Shown here piece after piece: positions 61,915 through 64,000 of a stretch of DNA of 64,000 bases (position 1 is its first letter; each line of letters begins with the position of its first letter). Under the pieces are notes generated by a model. The model did no database searches and was not told the origin of the DNA. It worked only from the letters and a program-made list of their open reading frames with translations. Origin of the DNA: Mycolicibacterium hassiacum DSM 44199. GTDB taxonomy: Bacteria; Actinomycetota; Actinomycetes; Mycobacteriales; Mycobacteriaceae. The position numbers and the translations under genes are program-made. The stretch covers positions 4,278,001 through 4,342,000 of the forward strand of contig NZ_LR026975.1 in assembly GCF_900603025.1 (NCBI RefSeq), read 5' to 3'.

Positions 61915-62808
61915 TCACCCCACCACGCCGGCGCTGCACGCCATCGCCAGCACCCGCTCGGCCTGGCGCAGATGCGGCGCGTCGAGCATCTTGCCGTCCA
62001 GCGCAACGGTCCCCACACCGTCGGCGAACGCGGCGATCACCCTTTGTGCGTAGTCGATCTCGGCTTGCGACGGGGTGAATGCCGCGTTGATGGTCTCGAC
62101 CTGCGCCGGGTGGATGGCGATCCTTCCGGTGAACCCCTCGCTGCGGGCCCGCCGCGACGAGACGGCCAGCCCCTCGAGGTCACGGATGTCGGCATAGAGC
62201 GTCTCGACCGGTTCGACATCGGCTGCCCGGGCGGCCAGCAGGGCCAGCGAACGCACCGTCTGGTAGGTGACCGCCCATTCCCCCGTCGGCCCCAGGTTGG
62301 TCGACGCACCCAGCGCGGCGCTGAGATCCTCGGCACCCCAGGTCAATCCGTACAATCGATCGATGCCTGCAGCCGCGAATTCACCGAGCGAGAACGGCGC
62401 GCGCGCCGTCTCGGTCGCCACCGGCAGGATCCGGGTACTACCCGGCGGGATGCCGTGGACCGCCTCCAGCGCGTCCAGGTAGTGACCGACGCGCAGCACG
62501 TCGGCGGGACCGTCGATCTTCGGCAGCACGATCCCCGCCGGCGCACCCGCCATCACCGCGGTCAGATCCGGCAGGGCGTGATCGGTTCCGAGGGGGTTGA
62601 TCCGGACCCACAACTGGGTCCGGTTCCGGCCTCGCCGGTCCTGCAGGTACTGCGAAACCAACTCTCGTGCAACGGCCTTTCGCGGCTCGGCGACGGCGTC
62701 CTCGAGATCGAGGATCAACGCATCGGCCGGCGAGTCGGCCACCTTGGCGAGCTTCTTGTCGCTGTCGCCCGGCACGAACAGGAACGACCGGATCAGCCGC
62801 CGGGTCAT
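61915..62808 (-). CDS. HpcH/HpaI/CitE-like aldolase or thioester lyase
   Basis: A 297-residue TIM-barrel lyase of the CitE-like group, with RSFLFVPGDSDKKLAK, the metal-site segment ALILDLEDAVAEPRK, WVRINPLGT, and YGLTWGAEDLSAALG, where Glu and Asp bind Mg. Relatives split or form malyl-, citramalyl- or beta-methylmalyl-CoA. The gene overlaps the MaoC hydratase gene by 4 bp, and such CitE/MaoC pairs often hydrate and then cleave a branched or dicarboxylic CoA intermediate. The specific substrate is unknown. Confidence 0.88.
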   Translation of the reverse strand: MTRRLIRSFLFVPGDSDKKLAKVADSPADALILDLEDAVAEPRKAVARELVSQYLQDRRGRNRTQLWVRINPLGTDHALPDLTAVMAGAPAGIVLPKIDGPADVLRVGHYLDALEAVHGIPPGSTRILPVATETARAPFSLGEFAAAGIDRLYGLTWGAEDLSAALGASTNLGPTGEWAVTYQTVRSLALLAARAADVEPVETLYADIRDLEGLAVSSRRARSEGFTGRIAIHPAQVETINAAFTPSQAEIDYAQRVIAAFADGVGTVALDGKMLDAPHLRQAERVLAMACSAGVVG

Positions 62809-63263
62809 CGCGGCCTCTTACGCTGCAGACCCGAGCGCTTGCAGGACGCCACCAGCTCGTCGTGCTGGTTGTAGGCCTGGTGCAGGAAGACCACGATGCC
62901 CTGGTCCGGGCGGGATCTCGACTCCCGCAACTCCAGCACCTCGGTCACCACCCGGATGGTGTCGCCGTGGAACACCGGCTTGGGGAAGCGGACCTCGTCC
63001 CAGCCCAGGTTGGCCACCGCGGTTCCAAGCGTGGTGTCGCCCACCGAGATGCCGACCATCAACCCGAGCGTGAACGCGCTGTTGACGACGCGCCGACCGA
63101 ATTCGGTGCCCTTCATGTACTCCTCGTCGAGGTGGAGCAGGGCGGGGTTGTGGGTCAGCGCGGTGAACAGGATGTTGTCGGTCTCGGTGATCGTTCGGCG
63201 GATGGGGTGTTCGAATCGCTGTCCCACCGACAGCTCGTCGAACCAGACACCGGCCATGGGCAC
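62805..63263 (-). CDS. MaoC-like hydratase (mesaconyl-CoA hydratase-like)
   Basis: A 152-residue hot-dog hydratase with TRRT-like lead FEHPIRRTITETDNILFTA, the active-site segment THNPALLHLDEEYMKGTEFG, and VNSAFTLGLMVGISVGDTTLG. It resembles mesaconyl-CoA hydratase and other MaoC acyl-CoA hydratases that pair with CitE-type lyases, as here. First gene of the right-hand minus operon, its ATG at 63263 is preceded by AAAGGGGG. A FadR-like operator lies 42 bp upstream, and the island boundary repeat begins 82 bp upstream. Confidence 0.9.
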   Translation of the reverse strand: MPMAGVWFDELSVGQRFEHPIRRTITETDNILFTALTHNPALLHLDEEYMKGTEFGRRVVNSAFTLGLMVGISVGDTTLGTAVANLGWDEVRFPKPVFHGDTIRVVTEVLELRESRSRPDQGIVVFLHQAYNQHDELVASCKRSGLQRKRPR

Positions 63264-63304
63264 CCCCTTTCTTACGGCTCGCTCTCCATACGCAGTGGAT
63301 CGAA

Positions 63305-63315
63305 TGGTATGACCG
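63305..63315. promoter_or_regulatory. FadR-like operator TGGTATGACCG
   Basis: Matches the set (T/A)GGT(C/A)NGACC and lies 42 bp before the MaoC gene, beside the AT-rich TTTATATAG stretch, which on the minus strand may form the -10 or -35 region. Nearly the same sequence, AGGTATGACCA, precedes the GntR gene. Confidence 0.55.
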
Positions 63316-63344
63316 TTTATATAGTCAGGTCAAGGACGCGCTGG

Positions 63345-63419
63345 CTTCCTCCGGCGACAAGACGCGAAAACCCCCAATCCGCCAAGGGATTGGGGGTTTT
63401 CGCGTCTGTTCGGCGGGAC
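63345..63419. repeat. 75-bp direct repeat, right copy (island boundary, includes terminator)
   Basis: Identical to 1095-1169. It contains the same perfect 20-bp-stem hairpin (arms 63361-63380 and 63387-63406, loop GCCAAG), which here can end the transpeptidase transcript coming from the right. It abuts the transpeptidase stop codon at 63421-63423 with one base between. Confidence 0.9.
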
Positions 63420-63420
63420 T

Positions 63421-64000
63421 CTAGAACAACTGCCAGTCGTGGGCGCCGTCCTGCTGGGTGTACAGCGGGCCGCTGGTGTTCTTCACCACCACCGGGTCGC
63501 CGGAGCCGAAGTTCTGGTAGAACCACTCGGCGTCCTTGGGCGCCAGGTTAATGCACCCGTGGCTGACGTTGCTCGACCCCTGGGCGCCGACCGACCACGG
63601 CGCGCCGTGCACGAAGATGCCGCTGTTGTCGATGCGCACCGCGTGCTTGACCTTGATCTTGTAGCCCTCCGGGTCGTCCACCGGCACCCCGTAGGTCGAG
63701 GAGTCCATGACGATCTCCTCGAACTTCTCCAGCACGTAGTAGGTGCCGTTGCGGGTCTCGTAGCCCTTCTTGCCCATCGAGACCTTGAACGTCTTCTCCA
63801 GCTCGCCGTTGCGGTGGATCTCCATCCGCTTGGTCTTGTCATCGACCGTGGCGACCAGCGACTCGCCGACCCGGAAGCTCGACCTGGTGCCGCCGGCGTC
63901 GATGTTGACCACGGTGTCGGCGGGCCAGAAGTCCTGCGGCCGCCACCGCAGCTCGGTGTCGCTGATCCAGTAGAACCGGCCCGGCACCGGCGGGTCGGAC
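63421..64000 (-). CDS. L,D-transpeptidase (YkuD domain), 3' part
   Basis: C-terminal part of a mycobacterial L,D-transpeptidase, which makes 3-3 cross-links in peptidoglycan; the 5' part lies beyond the right edge and the frame is open to base 64000. The YkuD catalytic motif is present: [11 protein letters not shown] leading to SHGCINL with the nucleophilic Cys, and the substrate-binding YYVLEKFEE and [10 protein letters not shown] segments precede it. The Ig-like domain start ([17 protein letters not shown]) is also visible. It converges on the M13 peptidase gene across the island and is probably ancestral chromosome; Rv0192-type enzymes lie near zmp1 in M. tuberculosis. Confidence 0.95.
   Translation of the reverse strand, partial: SDPPVPGRFYWISDTELRWRPQDFWPADTVVNIDAGGTRSSFRVGESLVATVDDKTKRMEIHRNGELEKTFKVSMGKKGYETRNGTYYVLEKFEEIVMDSSTYGVPVDDPEGYKIKVKHAVRIDNSGIFVHGAPWSVGAQGSSNVSHGCINLAPKDAEWFYQNFGSGDPVVVKNTSGPLYTQQDGAHDWQLF

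Noticed and set aside
1-64000. CRISPR array, tRNA or rRNA genes, phage integrase
   Set aside because: No regularly spaced repeats, no cloverleaf gene and no tyrosine or serine integrase were seen; DDE and DEDD transposases are the only recombinases found.

Overview
The window is high-GC actinobacterial DNA, almost certainly from a Mycobacterium/Mycolicibacterium-type organism. It carries a complete yrbE-mce operon, a Zmp1-type M13 peptidase, a mycobacterial L,D-transpeptidase, FadE-type acyl-CoA dehydrogenases and many GTG/TTG starts. Most of it looks like one catabolic island of about 62 kb. The peptidase gene (3' part, left edge) and the transpeptidase gene (3' part, right edge) converge, and each is followed immediately by the same 75-bp sequence containing a perfect 20-bp-stem terminator hairpin (1095-1169 and 63345-63419). 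The simplest reading is that the two genes once shared a single intergenic terminator, and that the island entered there and duplicated it.

Layout: 1.2-10.0 kb (minus) is an aromatic meta-cleavage operon: Rieske dioxygenase alpha and beta subunits, an SDR, a class III extradiol dioxygenase, a C-C hydrolase, an ACMSD-like amidohydrolase, and the hydratase, aldolase and acylating acetaldehyde dehydrogenase of the lower pathway, plus an NTF2-like protein. 10.1-16.8 kb (mostly plus) has an acyl-CoA ligase, a GntR regulator (minus), an acyl-CoA dehydrogenase, two SDRs and a BadI-like ring hydrolase. 16.8-20.9 kb is a scar: a metal-dependent hydrolase gene split by an IS256-family element that is itself split by an IS110-family element, next to a truncated, frameshifted epoxide hydrolase. 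20.9-28.1 kb has an unknown protein, a phosphotransferase, three enoyl-CoA hydratases, a FadR-type GntR regulator (plus), and a second BadI-like gene with a BadH-like dehydrogenase. 28.2-40.5 kb is mostly a minus-strand CoA-thioester operon: CoA-transferase, thiolase, SDR, three acyl-CoA dehydrogenases, two acyl-CoA ligases and an alcohol dehydrogenase/quinone reductase, with two MaoC hydratase genes on plus. 40.6-49.7 kb is yrbEAB-mceABCDEF. 50.1-52.3 kb holds two overlapping GAF-LuxR regulator genes. 52.7-55.1 kb is an intact IS21-family element. 55.2-63.3 kb (minus) encodes a Rieske oxygenase, its reductase, an aldehyde dehydrogenase, a CYP108-like P450, a small haem-less cytochrome-c-like protein, an alcohol dehydrogenase, a CitE-like lyase and a MaoC hydratase.

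Inferred joint function: import of a hydrophobic cyclic compound by the Mce system; hydroxylation and oxidation to a carboxylic acid by P450, alcohol and aldehyde dehydrogenases; CoA activation; dehydrogenation and hydration; ring opening by BadH/BadI-type enzymes; then thiolysis. A separate dioxygenase/meta-cleavage branch deals with an aromatic intermediate or co-substrate. A FadR-like palindrome, (T/A)GGT(C/A)NGACCA, lies upstream of genes at seven places and may tie these modules into one regulon. The substrate cannot be deduced from the sequence; a monoterpenoid or another alkylated alicyclic or aromatic acid is the best guess.
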